Of a stretch of DNA of 64,000 nucleotides, positions 49,767 to 57,852 are shown in pieces. Position 1 is the first letter of the stretch. Each line of letters opens with the position of its first letter. This DNA is from Pseudomonas sp. GV085 (lineage in GTDB: Bacteria > Pseudomonadota > Gammaproteobacteria > Pseudomonadales > Pseudomonadaceae): contig NZ_QAOV01000002.1 of the NCBI RefSeq assembly GCF_003050925.1, forward strand, positions 620,001 to 684,000, given 5' to 3'. Below the pieces are notes generated by a model that did not search any database, was not told the origin of the DNA, and was given only the letters and a program-made list of their open reading frames with translations. Both the position numbers and the translations under genes were made by a program.

Positions 49767-51488
49767 TCAGCCTCGACTGCGCTGGTAGTGTTCAACCGCC
49801 TGCTCCAGATTCAGGAACATGCGCGCCTCGCCCAACGTATGGCCCAACGGTGCCTTGATGACCATGTCCCATACGCCCGGGCTCATGCCCACCAGCCACA
49901 GTGAAATGCCTTTTTCGCGCATTCGCTGTTCCGCTCCGGTGAGCATTTTCAGGGCTGTGTATTCCAGGTCGAACACGCTGCGCAGGTCCAGGACCACGAC
50001 TTTGGGGGTCGCGACATCAATCAGCGGTCGGATCTTCTCGGCGATGCGCTCGGCGTTGGCGAAAAAAATCCGCCCTTCAGGCCGAAGCAACAGCAGCCCG
50101 TCAAAGTGTTCGTCATCGACGTGGTCGGCGGACTGCGGCCGGTACACATTGGTGCCGGGTTTGCGCCCGAGGATGTGCACGGGTGGGTCCGAGACTTGAT
50201 AGGCCAGTGCCAGCAACGAGACGATAATCGCCACGACGATCCCTTGCAGCGTGCCCAACAGCATCACGCCGATCATGGCCACCACGGCCCAGGCAAATTC
50301 GGTACGGCGAACCGACAGGATCTCGCGAAATTCCGCCGGCTCGATCAGACCCACCGAATACACAATCACCACGGCAGCGAGCGTGGCATTGGGCATCAGG
50401 CCAATCAGCGGCGCCAGCAGCAGGCAAGTGCCCAAAGCCAGTGCTGCGGTGACCAGTGCGGCCAGTTGCGAACGGGCGCCGGCCAGGCGGTTCACAGCGG
50501 TTTGAGTGGTCCCGCCACCGGCGACCATGGCCCCGAGAAATGCGCCGCCGATGTTGGCAACGCCGGTGGCCAGCAGCTCCCGATTCGGCTGTGGCGCGGG
50601 CTCGTCACTGCGGGCGAACGCGCGCCCCGCCGCGATGGTTTCGGTGAAACTCATCAGCGCGATGCCCATCGCCGAAGGCCACAGGGTTTCGGCCAGCGAC
50701 CATACCGGCAGGGTCGGCGCGGGCAATCCGATCGGCACCAGGCCGACGGCGGACACACCAAAGCTCTCCAGGCCAAACAGGCTCATGCCAAGGATGCCCA
50801 GCGCCACCGCAATCAACGGTGCGGGCAGCCGCGGCGTAAAACGCTTCATGCCGACCAGCAGCAAGACCATGGACACACCGACCGCCACGGTGGGCAGCGA
50901 GGCATGACCGATGCTCTGAACCGTGGCCAGCAGATTGTGCAGGAAGCCACCTTTGTCGATGTGAGTACCGAGCAATTTGGGTAGCTGGTCGAGCACGATG
51001 ACCACGCCGATGCCGGCCTTGAAGCCCACCAGCACCGGCTCGGAAATGAAATTGGCGACGAAACCCAGGCGCAGCAATCCCGCGACGATCAGGATCGCGC
51101 CCACCATCAGGGCCAGCGTGGCGGAACCCGCGAGCAAGGTCGCCGCATCGCCATCGGGGCTGATCTGGCCCAAGGCGGAACCGGCGAGAATGGCCAGGGT
51201 GGTCGTGGTGCTGACACTGAGCGGGCGCGAGGTGCCGAGCACGGCGTAGATCACCATCGGCACCAGCGCCGTGTACAGCCCGACCTGCACCGGCAGACCG
51301 GCAATGGTGGCGTACGCCAGCGCCTTGGGAATGACCACGGCCGCTGCCGTCAGCCCGGCGACCACATCGCCTCGCAGCCAGTCTGGCCGATAACTGCCGA
51401 GCCATTGCGGGATCAACAGGCTGCGCAAGGTACCCCGCGGCGGAGTGCCAGGACCGCGCTCTTGCGGATGGCTGCCTTGTTGATTCAT
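49767..51488 (-). CDS. SulP-family anion transporter with STAS domain
   Basis: A 573-residue transporter. About 14 hydrophobic segments form the membrane core: WLRGDVVAGLTAAAVVIPKA, LAYATIAGLPVQVGLYTALV, AGGGTTQTAVNRLAGARSQL. From residue ~440 a cytoplasmic STAS domain follows (LRPEGRIFFANAERIAEKIR, KVVVLDLRSVFDLEYTALKM). SulP proteins take up sulfate, bicarbonate or dicarboxylates; the substrate is not shown. GGAG precedes ATG 51488. Upstream of ppk2 on the same strand. Confidence 0.92.
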   Translation of the reverse strand: MNQQGSHPQERGPGTPPRGTLRSLLIPQWLGSYRPDWLRGDVVAGLTAAAVVIPKALAYATIAGLPVQVGLYTALVPMVIYAVLGTSRPLSVSTTTTLAILAGSALGQISPDGDAATLLAGSATLALMVGAILIVAGLLRLGFVANFISEPVLVGFKAGIGVVIVLDQLPKLLGTHIDKGGFLHNLLATVQSIGHASLPTVAVGVSMVLLLVGMKRFTPRLPAPLIAVALGILGMSLFGLESFGVSAVGLVPIGLPAPTLPVWSLAETLWPSAMGIALMSFTETIAAGRAFARSDEPAPQPNRELLATGVANIGGAFLGAMVAGGGTTQTAVNRLAGARSQLAALVTAALALGTCLLLAPLIGLMPNATLAAVVIVYSVGLIEPAEFREILSVRRTEFAWAVVAMIGVMLLGTLQGIVVAIIVSLLALAYQVSDPPVHILGRKPGTNVYRPQSADHVDDEHFDGLLLLRPEGRIFFANAERIAEKIRPLIDVATPKVVVLDLRSVFDLEYTALKMLTGAEQRMREKGISLWLVGMSPGVWDMVIKAPLGHTLGEARMFLNLEQAVEHYQRSRG

Positions 51489-51811
51489 GAGTCGCTCCAG
51501 TCGTAAATCGTCCCATGCGGATGATGAGTAGACTCAACTGACCGCACAATCCTTTAACTGCACGCGTAACCACTGCAAACCTTCATCGGCAGCGAAGCGC
51601 GTGTACCGGCAGGCAGTCCACGCAGGCTCGACCAGTTACAAATGTAGCCGGTTTGCACGGCTACGCCGCCCAATGGCTGGCGAAGGGGGCAGACGCCCCG
51701 CCATCACCGGTCAAAAAGGGAAAGCCTTGTATGGACGACGTCATGAAAGCGATAAATGAGCTATACCCGCTAACTCCCCCCATTGCAGTTCTTCAGCTCA
51801 GGAGTTTGGCA
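51489..51811. other. 323-bp divergent spacer
   Basis: Holds the promoters of the SulP gene (minus) and the lipoprotein gene (plus). A 53-codon in-frame extension of the lipoprotein frame crosses it from 51653 but lacks an RBS and would bury the signal peptide. No repeat or RNA gene is seen. Confidence 0.6.
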
Positions 51812-52264
51812 ATGAAGCTCAAAACCTCACTGGCGGCACTCATGGTTGCGGCAAGCCTGTTCGGTTGCACCACCTCATCGACCCACGGCGTGAACGTTCC
51901 CCTGGTCGCAACCCGGCAAAACGCCGGTCAGATCGGCACCGTCACGTTGACGGACTGGGACAAGAAAACCGGGCTGAGTTTCTTCGTCAGCGGTGTTCCA
52001 ACCGGGGTTATCCTGCCCTTGCGTCTTTACTCTTTCATCAATAACGGCAGCTGCCAGCAACCCGGGTCAGTCGCCTACGCGATGAACGACACCGTCAACA
52101 CCGAACGCCAAGCCGTACGCGGCTGGTCTTTTACCAGAACCGCACCTGTGCCGTTGCAGACCCTGCTTGACGGCAAGTATTCGGTGGTCGTGCGCACGGC
52201 TGCGACCGATGGCAACGTCGATATTTTTTGCGGGGATATCAAGGCTGAAATGTTAGCGAAATAG
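51812..52264 (+). CDS. small lipoprotein of unknown function
   Basis: A 150-residue protein with a lipoprotein signal: MKLKTSLAALMVAASLFGCT, with lipobox SLFGC, so Cys19 would be acylated. The mature part is beta-rich (IGTVTLTDWDKKTGLSFFVS, YSVVVRTAATDGNVDIFCGD) with two more Cys (NGSCQQ, IFCGD) that may form a disulfide. The domain is not recognised. CAGGAG precedes ATG 51812. A bidirectional terminator follows. Confidence 0.85.
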   Translation: MKLKTSLAALMVAASLFGCTTSSTHGVNVPLVATRQNAGQIGTVTLTDWDKKTGLSFFVSGVPTGVILPLRLYSFINNGSCQQPGSVAYAMNDTVNTERQAVRGWSFTRTAPVPLQTLLDGKYSVVVRTAATDGNVDIFCGDIKAEMLAK

Positions 52265-52450
52265 CTGCGACCCTTTCAGGCCGGCCCTCGATACCGCTCG
52301 TGCCACCGGTTGTCCGGTGCGAGCGGTGGCGTCTGGTGAGTGCAGAGGGAGCCGGTAGAAGCTGAGTTCACGAATCTGTCATTACTCACTGATAACGTCC
52401 TGGCGCTTTTGCCTGTCCGCGTAATGTCCGGCGATCAAATTCCAAATGCA

Positions 52451-52476
52451 AAAAACCCGCCTTTGAGCGGGTTTTT
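52451..52476. terminator. bidirectional Rho-independent terminator
   Basis: AAAAACCCGC, loop CTTTGA, GCGGGTTTTT: perfect, with A- and T-tracts on both sides, between convergent genes. Confidence 0.95.
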
Positions 52477-52510
52477 GGCTTTTCAGAAACTGATGTCTAC
52501 AACCGCGAAC

Positions 52511-52969
52511 TCAATGGGATTTTTTCGAGGTCGACAGCCCGGCTTTACTCAAGCCTTTGGTGTTGTGATCACCTGGCGTCGAGGCCGAAATAGCGCTGGC
52601 CTTGGCGACGCCACGGGTATCGGAGTGGGCGAGGCCTGAGGTCGTGGTGCCATGACCGTTATCGTCATTGCGCTCACTACCGTAGTGGTTCCCGCTCAGG
52701 CCACGGTCGCGCACGGATTTGCCAGCATGGTCGCTGTCCAGCCCGTTGCCGCGGCCGTTACTGCCGGAGTGGCCCGTACCGGCGTGTCCGCCACCCATAC
52801 CGCCGCCGTGGCCTCCACCGTTTCCGCCGCCGTTTCCGCCACCACCGCCACCGCCGTCCTTCGCGTATGCGGAACCCATGATCGACAGGCTATCAGGGAG
52901 TAACGGGGCGGCTGCAAGCATCATGGCGCATGACATTACAGCAACGAGACTCTTGTTTTTTAAAAGCAT
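52511..52969 (-). CDS. glycine-rich secreted protein
   Basis: A 152-residue exported protein. The signal peptide is MLLKNKSLVAVMSCAMMLAA and continues to SAYAK, where cleavage is likely. The mature protein begins with a Gly/Asn/His-rich tract of ~45 residues (GGGGGGGNGGGNGGGHGGGM) then a Ser/His/Asp-rich low-complexity tail. No globular domain is recognisable; a surface or matrix role, or metal binding through the His residues, is possible. GGAAG precedes ATG 52969. The next gene upstream on this strand is the CigR-like one, also secreted. Confidence 0.8.
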   Translation of the reverse strand: MLLKNKSLVAVMSCAMMLAAAPLLPDSLSIMGSAYAKDGGGGGGGNGGGNGGGHGGGMGGGHAGTGHSGSNGRGNGLDSDHAGKSVRDRGLSGNHYGSERNDDNGHGTTTSGLAHSDTRGVAKASAISASTPGDHNTKGLSKAGLSTSKKSH

Positions 52970-53089
52970 GATGGCTTCCATAGGTGGTTGATATCGCGTG
53001 ACGTATGACGCGATATCCCTCCAACAGTTCAAATACCACGACAGATGGCTGGAGCACCTTGAAACAGCGGGAAGACTACCTTCCACAGG

Positions 53090-53539
53090 TTAATCAAACG
53101 CACCGTCGAGAATTTCATAGACAAGCCCGGTGGCCAGCGCAACCAGGATCAGGTCCGTGCCGACTTGCTGCCATTCGTAGCCATCATAGTGGGGCAGCCT
53201 GCCGGCCAGTCGGCCATCCAGTTTTTTCGCAATGCCGGGTGGAAGCGGCTTGCCTCGGGCGAGGTTCTTTTGAATACCCGGTGGCAAATCAGGCCCGGGG
53301 CTCCAGTAGCCCGTATTCACGCCAATGATCTCGAGCACGCTGCCACGGTTTATGCTCGGGCCATTGCTCCAGTCCTCACCACCGCCGGAACTCTTGTTCT
53401 TGTTGCCATGACCGCCCTGGTTGCCATGGTTGACCTTCCCGTTACCCTGGCCGTTACCGGGATCAGCCAGCGCCGTCACCGAGCCGCAGACCAGAGTCAA
53501 ACAGGTAACAGCTGCAATCAATGATCGAGTCCTGAACAT
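53090..53539 (-). CDS. secreted CigR/RcnB-like protein
   Basis: A 149-residue exported protein. Signal peptide MFRTRSLIAAVTCLTLVCGS, cleaved near ALA-DPGN; a Gly/Asn/Lys-rich low-complexity region (residues ~25-55); then the CigR-like core with tandem LPPGIQKNLARGKPLPPGIA, and an RcnB-like end (HYDGYEWQQVGTDLILVALA, TGLVYEILDGAFD). In Salmonella CigR is an anti-virulence factor; in Pseudomonas the role is unknown. A 12-bp palindrome GGGAATATTCCC lies 20 bp upstream of its start. Confidence 0.82.
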   Translation of the reverse strand: MFRTRSLIAAVTCLTLVCGSVTALADPGNGQGNGKVNHGNQGGHGNKNKSSGGGEDWSNGPSINRGSVLEIIGVNTGYWSPGPDLPPGIQKNLARGKPLPPGIAKKLDGRLAGRLPHYDGYEWQQVGTDLILVALATGLVYEILDGAFD

Positions 53540-53843
53540 GATTCATTCCTTCGCGGTGGGGAATATTCCCTGAAATTTAGACGCTATTGGCGAAGTTGGT
53601 TCAATCGAGTCACCGAACACTGAACCGTCTACGCTTATCCGGTCGAAGCTTGGTTTCACGTCCGACCAATCGCCAACTTTACCGTAGACGTTGCCTATTA
53701 ATCCGGGCGTGCGAAATCGCGAAGGAATTTACCCGCAGGGGCCATTTGGCGTCCTGCAGGCCGCTTTTTTCGAGGACCTGTTCGGTCAAGGGGTTTGCAG
53801 GCTCGTCCACAGGTATTGCGCCAGTTGACCGGCTGCCTTCACA
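53540..53843. other. 304-bp spacer
   Basis: Contains the palindrome GGGAATATTCCC (53559-53570) near the CigR-like start, and an inverted pair CGTCTACG (from ~53628) / CGTAGACG (from ~53683). No gene with RBS is seen; REP-like motifs are absent. Confidence 0.5.
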
Positions 53844-54392
53844 TCAGAAGTTGGCGGGCGTGTTGGCACTGATAATCTCCGCCTCATCCGCCCCGATATT
53901 GCGAAACTTGTGCGGCAACGTCGTCGGGAAGTAGTAACCATCCCCGGCGTTCAGCACGCTCACCTGGCCATCCACGGTCAATTCCACCGTGCCACGGGTC
54001 ACCAACCCACACTCCTCGCCTTCGGAATGCACGATCGGCTCTTCCCCGGAACTGGCGCCCGGTGCGTATTGCTCGCGCAGCAAGCGCATCTGCCGGCTCG
54101 GCACGGACGCACCGATCAGCAGCAGGCGCAGGCCATGGCGGCCAAGGTCGGGCTGTTCGTTGGCGCGGAAGACGTACTGGTGTTCGCGCGGTGGCTGATC
54201 GAAGGTAAAGAAGTCGGCCAGGGACATGGGGATGCCCTCCAGCAATTTCTTCAGCGAGCTGACGGAAGGACTGACCCGATTCTGTTCGATCAGGGAGATG
54301 GTTGCATTGGTGACGCCGCTACGCCGGGCCAGCTCGCGCTGGGACATTTTGTAGCTTTCGCGTACTAGTTTGAGTCGTGAGCCCGTGTCCAT
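53844..54392 (-). CDS. XRE-cupin transcriptional regulator of putrescine genes (PuuR-like)
   Basis: A 182-residue regulator. Residues ~1-65 form an XRE HTH (LKLVRESYKMSQRELARRSG, VTNATISLIEQNRVSPSVSS); residues ~105-180 form a cupin (HSEGEECGLVTRGTVELTVD, GDGYYFPTTLPHKFRNIG). The same order is found in PuuR, the repressor of putrescine utilisation in E. coli. ATG 54392 is the natural start; the open frame to 54539 is REP sequence. It lies directly downstream of puuB on the same strand, which supports the role. Confidence 0.88.
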   Translation of the reverse strand: MDTGSRLKLVRESYKMSQRELARRSGVTNATISLIEQNRVSPSVSSLKKLLEGIPMSLADFFTFDQPPREHQYVFRANEQPDLGRHGLRLLLIGASVPSRQMRLLREQYAPGASSGEEPIVHSEGEECGLVTRGTVELTVDGQVSVLNAGDGYYFPTTLPHKFRNIGADEAEIISANTPANF

Positions 54393-54411
54393 GACAGCCT
54401 TATGTGCCAAA

Positions 54412-54505
54412 CCTGTAGGAGCGAGCTTGCTCGCGATTGCGATCTGACCTTCAACATTGATGTCGACTGAACCAACGCTTTCGCGAGCAAGCTCGCTCCT
54501 ACAGG
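54412..54505. repeat. REPIN
   Basis: TGTAGGAGCGAGCTTGCTCG to CGAGCAAGCTCGCTCCTACA; it begins 20 bp upstream of the regulator ATG. The 401-bp gap to puuB holds this, a second REPIN and the regulator promoter. Confidence 0.9.
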
Positions 54506-54631
54506 GATAATGGATGGGTGGAGTGCAGGCGCGGATCACGCCGTTTTCCGGTCCCGGAAACGTGAAAGGCGGCTATTAAATCACGTTTGTTCGTAATGCT
54601 CAGCAGGTTCGATAAACGGCAGAAAAAAACG

Positions 54632-54725
54632 ACCTGTGGGAGCGAGCCTGCTCGCGAAAGCGGTGTGTCAGGCGACATCGATTTTGGCTGATATAGCCTC
54701 TTCGCGAGCAGGCTCGCTCCCACAA
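54632..54725. repeat. REPIN
   Basis: TGTGGGAGCGAGCCTGCTCG to CGAGCAGGCTCGCTCCCACA, with AAGCGGTGTGTCAGGCGACA in the spacer; 69 bp from the puuB stop. Confidence 0.9.
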
Positions 54726-54793
54726 GTGGACTGCGGTGTATCGGATAAAAAACCGGCAACTCCTGTTTCTGGAAGCCGCCGGCGAGGTAAGGC

Positions 54794-56092
54794 TTAGATG
54801 CCGAAACGGTCGCGCAGCGAGTAGTACACGGCGCCGAGGGCGGTCAACGGCGCCGAGAAGGTGCGCCCGCCGATCATCGGCATGTGCGGCAAGGATGCAA
54901 ACGCGTCGAAACGCTCGGCGTCGCCACGGATCACTTCCGAGATCAGTTTGCCGGCCAGGTGCGAGCAGGTAACGCCGTGACCGCTGTAGCCCTGCATGTA
55001 ATAGGCGTTTTTCTCGATACGACCGAATTGCGGCATGCGCGACATGGTCAGCAGGAAGTTGCCGGTCCAGCGGTAGTCGATCCTCACGTCCTTCAATTGC
55101 GGGAAGGTCTTGAGAATCTTCGGGCGGATCAGTTGTTCGATGTCGTCCGGCTCGCGCGCACCATAGACCACACCGCCGCCGTACAGCAGGCGGTTGTCGG
55201 CGGTCAGGCGGTAGTAGTCGAGCAGGTAGTTGCAGTCTTCGACGCAGTAGTTGTTCTTGATCAGGCTGCGGGCCTGCTTTTCCGACAACGGCTCGGTGAC
55301 GACGATCTGCGAACCGCACGGCATGCTCTTGCTGGTCACGCGGTTGTCCAGACCCTGCGGCAGATAGGCGTTACCGGCGATCAGCAGGTACTTGGCCTTC
55401 ACCACACCTTTGGCAGTGCGCACGGTGATGGGCTCGCCGTAGGTGATTTCCACCGCCGCCGATTGCTCGTAGATCTTGCCGCCCAAGCCGATGATCGCCG
55501 AAGCCTCACCGAGGGCCAGGTTCAGTGGGTGAATGTGGCCGCCCTGCATGTCCAGCAGGCCACCGACGTAGGCGTCGGAGCCGACTTCGCGCTTGATGTC
55601 GGCCGCGTCGAGCATTTTCAGGTTCTTGTTGCCGTAGCGTTCCCAGCTCTTCTTCTGCTCGGCCAGGCCCTTGAGTTGCTTCTTGTTCATCGCCGCGAAG
55701 ATACCGCCGGGACGGTAATCGCACTGGATGTCGTAGTGCTGTATGCGCTGACGAATGATGTCGGCGCCTTCGAAAATCATGCTGCCGAGGATTTCAGCAG
55801 TCTTGTCGCCATAACGCTCTTCGATGACATCGACGTCGCGGCTGTAGGAGTTGACCAGTTGCCCGCCGTTGCGACCGCTGGCGCCGAAGCCGACTTTCGC
55901 CGCTTCGAGCACGGTCACGCTGTAGCCCGCTTCAGCGAGGAACAGGGCCGAGGACAGGCCGGTGTAGCCGGCGCCGATCACGCAGACGTCGCAGTCCACC
56001 GCCCCTTCCAGCACCGGAAAATCACCGGTGAAGTTGCGGGTGGCGGCGTAGTAGCTGTTTACATGCTGTTGGTTAAAAGAGTCTTGTTTCAT
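54794..56092 (-). CDS. puuB: gamma-glutamylputrescine oxidase PuuB
   Basis: A 432-residue FAD oxidoreductase oxidising gamma-glutamylputrescine to the aldehyde with H2O2 formation. FAD fold CDVCVIGAGYTGLSSALFLA, then VGFGASGRNGGQLVNSYSRD (the PuuB/OrdL signature); later NYLLDYYRLTADNRLLYGGG and YYMQGYSGHGVTCSHLAGKL. GGAGA precedes ATG 56092. 51 bp downstream of puuC on the same strand, forming puuC-puuB. A paralogue is encoded at 43958-45253. Confidence 0.92.
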   Translation of the reverse strand: MKQDSFNQQHVNSYYAATRNFTGDFPVLEGAVDCDVCVIGAGYTGLSSALFLAEAGYSVTVLEAAKVGFGASGRNGGQLVNSYSRDVDVIEERYGDKTAEILGSMIFEGADIIRQRIQHYDIQCDYRPGGIFAAMNKKQLKGLAEQKKSWERYGNKNLKMLDAADIKREVGSDAYVGGLLDMQGGHIHPLNLALGEASAIIGLGGKIYEQSAAVEITYGEPITVRTAKGVVKAKYLLIAGNAYLPQGLDNRVTSKSMPCGSQIVVTEPLSEKQARSLIKNNYCVEDCNYLLDYYRLTADNRLLYGGGVVYGAREPDDIEQLIRPKILKTFPQLKDVRIDYRWTGNFLLTMSRMPQFGRIEKNAYYMQGYSGHGVTCSHLAGKLISEVIRGDAERFDAFASLPHMPMIGGRTFSAPLTALGAVYYSLRDRFGI

Positions 56093-56143
56093 ACATTTCT
56101 CCGATGGCCGCCGACAGAGCCGGCGACCGTCGCTTTATTGTTA

Positions 56144-57634
56144 TCAGAGCTTGATCCAGGTCGCCTTGAGTTCGGTGTACTTGTCGAACGCGTGCAGCGA
56201 TTTGTCCCGACCGTTACCCGACTGCTTGAACCCGCCGAACGGCGCGGTCATGTCGCCACCGTCGTACTGGTTGACCCAGACGCTGCCGGCACGCAGGCCG
56301 CGGGCGAAGGTGTGGGCCTTGCTCAGGTTGCTGGTCCACACGCCGGCGGCCAGGCCGAAGATGCTGTCGTTGGCAATCGCCAGGGCTTCATCGAAGGTGT
56401 CGAAGGTGATGACCGACAGCACCGGGCCGAAGATTTCTTCCCGGGCGATGGTCATGGCGTTGGTCACGCCGTCGAAAATCGCCGGTTCCAGATACAGGCC
56501 ACCGGAGTCCTCGAGGGTACGGCTGCCGCCGGCGATCAGTTGACCGCCCTGCTGCTTGCCGACTTCGATGTAGCGCAATACGTTTTCCAGCTGACGCTGA
56601 TCGACCACCGCGCCGACCGTTGTTGCAGGGTCCAGCGCATGCCCCGGTTTCCAGGCTTGCAGCGCCTCGACCAGCAGCGGGATGAACTGCTCACGAATCG
56701 AGCGCTCCACCAGCAGGCGAGAACCGGCGGTGCAGACCTCACCCTGGTTGAAGGCGATGCCACTGGCCGCTGCCTGTGCTGCCGCGCGCAAGTCCGGCGC
56801 GTCGGCAAACACCACGTTCGGGCTCTTGCCCCCCGCTTCGGCCCAGACGCGTTTCATGTTGCTTTGTCCGGCGTAGATCATCAGTTGCTTGGCAATCGCC
56901 GTGGAGCCGGTGAAGGCCAGCACGTCGACGTCCATGTGCAGCGCCAGCGCCTTGCCGACGGTGTGGCCGTAGCCCGGCAGGACGTTGAACACGCCTTTCG
57001 GGATGCCGGCGTCCAGCGCCAGCTGCGCGATGCGGATCGCGGTCAGCGGGGATTTTTCCGAAGGCTTGAGGATGAACGAGTTGCCCATCGCCAGGGCCGG
57101 GGCGAATTTCCAGCTGGCCATGATCAGCGGGAAGTTCCACGGCACGATGGCCGCGACCACGCCGACCGCTTCGCGCGTCACCAGACCCAATTGATCGTGG
57201 GGCGTGGCGGCGACTTCATCGTAGATCTTGTCGATGGCTTCGGCGGTCCAGCGGATCGCGTTGGCGGTCGCCGGAATGTCGATGCTCATCGAATCGCTGA
57301 TCGGCTTGCCCATGTCGAGGGTTTCGAGCAGGGCCAGTTCTTCCTGGTTCGCCAGGATCAGATCGGCGAAGCGGATCAGGATGCGCTTGCGCTCGGCCGG
57401 GGCCAGGTTGGCCCACACGCCGGATTCGAAGGTACGGCGTGCGACGGCGACTGCTGCATTGGCGTCGGCTTCGTCGGTGCTGGCGACGTTCGCCAGGAAA
57501 CGACCGTCCACGGGGCTGATGCATTCGAACGTGGCGCCACTGGCGGCCGCGCAGTATTGGCCGTCAATGAATGCGCGACCTTCGATAGAGAGGGACTGGA
57601 AGCGTTGCTCCCAGTCGCTGCGAGTGTTTGTCAT
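56144..57634 (-). CDS. puuC: NAD(P)-dependent aldehyde dehydrogenase PuuC (KauB)
   Basis: A 496-residue ALDH oxidising gamma-glutamyl-aminobutyraldehyde (and related omega-amino aldehydes) to the acid. Rossmann contacts VVAAIVPWNFPLIMASWKFA and FTGSTAIAKQLM; the catalytic Glu in EAGGKSPNVVF; the catalytic Cys in FNQGEVCTAGSRLLVE; the tail FGGFKQSGNGRDKSLHAFDK. In Pseudomonas this enzyme (KauB) also serves arginine and polyamine breakdown. Upstream of puuB and 218 bp downstream of puuA, with a REPIN between them. Confidence 0.93.
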   Translation of the reverse strand: MTNTRSDWEQRFQSLSIEGRAFIDGQYCAAASGATFECISPVDGRFLANVASTDEADANAAVAVARRTFESGVWANLAPAERKRILIRFADLILANQEELALLETLDMGKPISDSMSIDIPATANAIRWTAEAIDKIYDEVAATPHDQLGLVTREAVGVVAAIVPWNFPLIMASWKFAPALAMGNSFILKPSEKSPLTAIRIAQLALDAGIPKGVFNVLPGYGHTVGKALALHMDVDVLAFTGSTAIAKQLMIYAGQSNMKRVWAEAGGKSPNVVFADAPDLRAAAQAAASGIAFNQGEVCTAGSRLLVERSIREQFIPLLVEALQAWKPGHALDPATTVGAVVDQRQLENVLRYIEVGKQQGGQLIAGGSRTLEDSGGLYLEPAIFDGVTNAMTIAREEIFGPVLSVITFDTFDEALAIANDSIFGLAAGVWTSNLSKAHTFARGLRAGSVWVNQYDGGDMTAPFGGFKQSGNGRDKSLHAFDKYTELKATWIKL

Positions 57635-57708
57635 GGTTGTGACTCGACGCAGGGGAATAGGTGATCGTCGGGCTGAATGCCCTCAATCAAACATTTGAAA
57701 CCCGATCC

Positions 57709-57812
57709 CTGTAGGAGCGAGCTTGCTCGCGAAGGAAGTCAATGATCACGCGGGAAACCTGAATCACCTCGGCGCCATCGGGTTTTTCGCGAGCAAGCTC
57801 GCTCCTACAGGG
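57709..57812. repeat. REPIN between puuA and puuC
   Basis: TGTAGGAGCGAGCTTGCTCG to CGAGCAAGCTCGCTCCTACA. It separates puuA from puuC on the same strand, so it may split the transcript. Confidence 0.92.
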
Positions 57813-57852
57813 GTAGTCACCCGCCATCAAGGGTGTGGCGGGCAGCTGCCAA

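Noticed and set aside
54393..54539. Extension of the XRE-cupin regulator through the REPIN
   Set aside because: The added peptide (SELARE, ASKLAPTG) is a REP translation; the HTH begins right after ATG 54392.
54884..57664. Very long open frame (over 900 codons) on the plus strand opposite puuB and puuC
   Set aside because: Its translation is rich in His, Gln, Val and Arg with no motif, typical of the antisense frame of GC-rich genes; puuB and puuC on the other strand have full family signatures.
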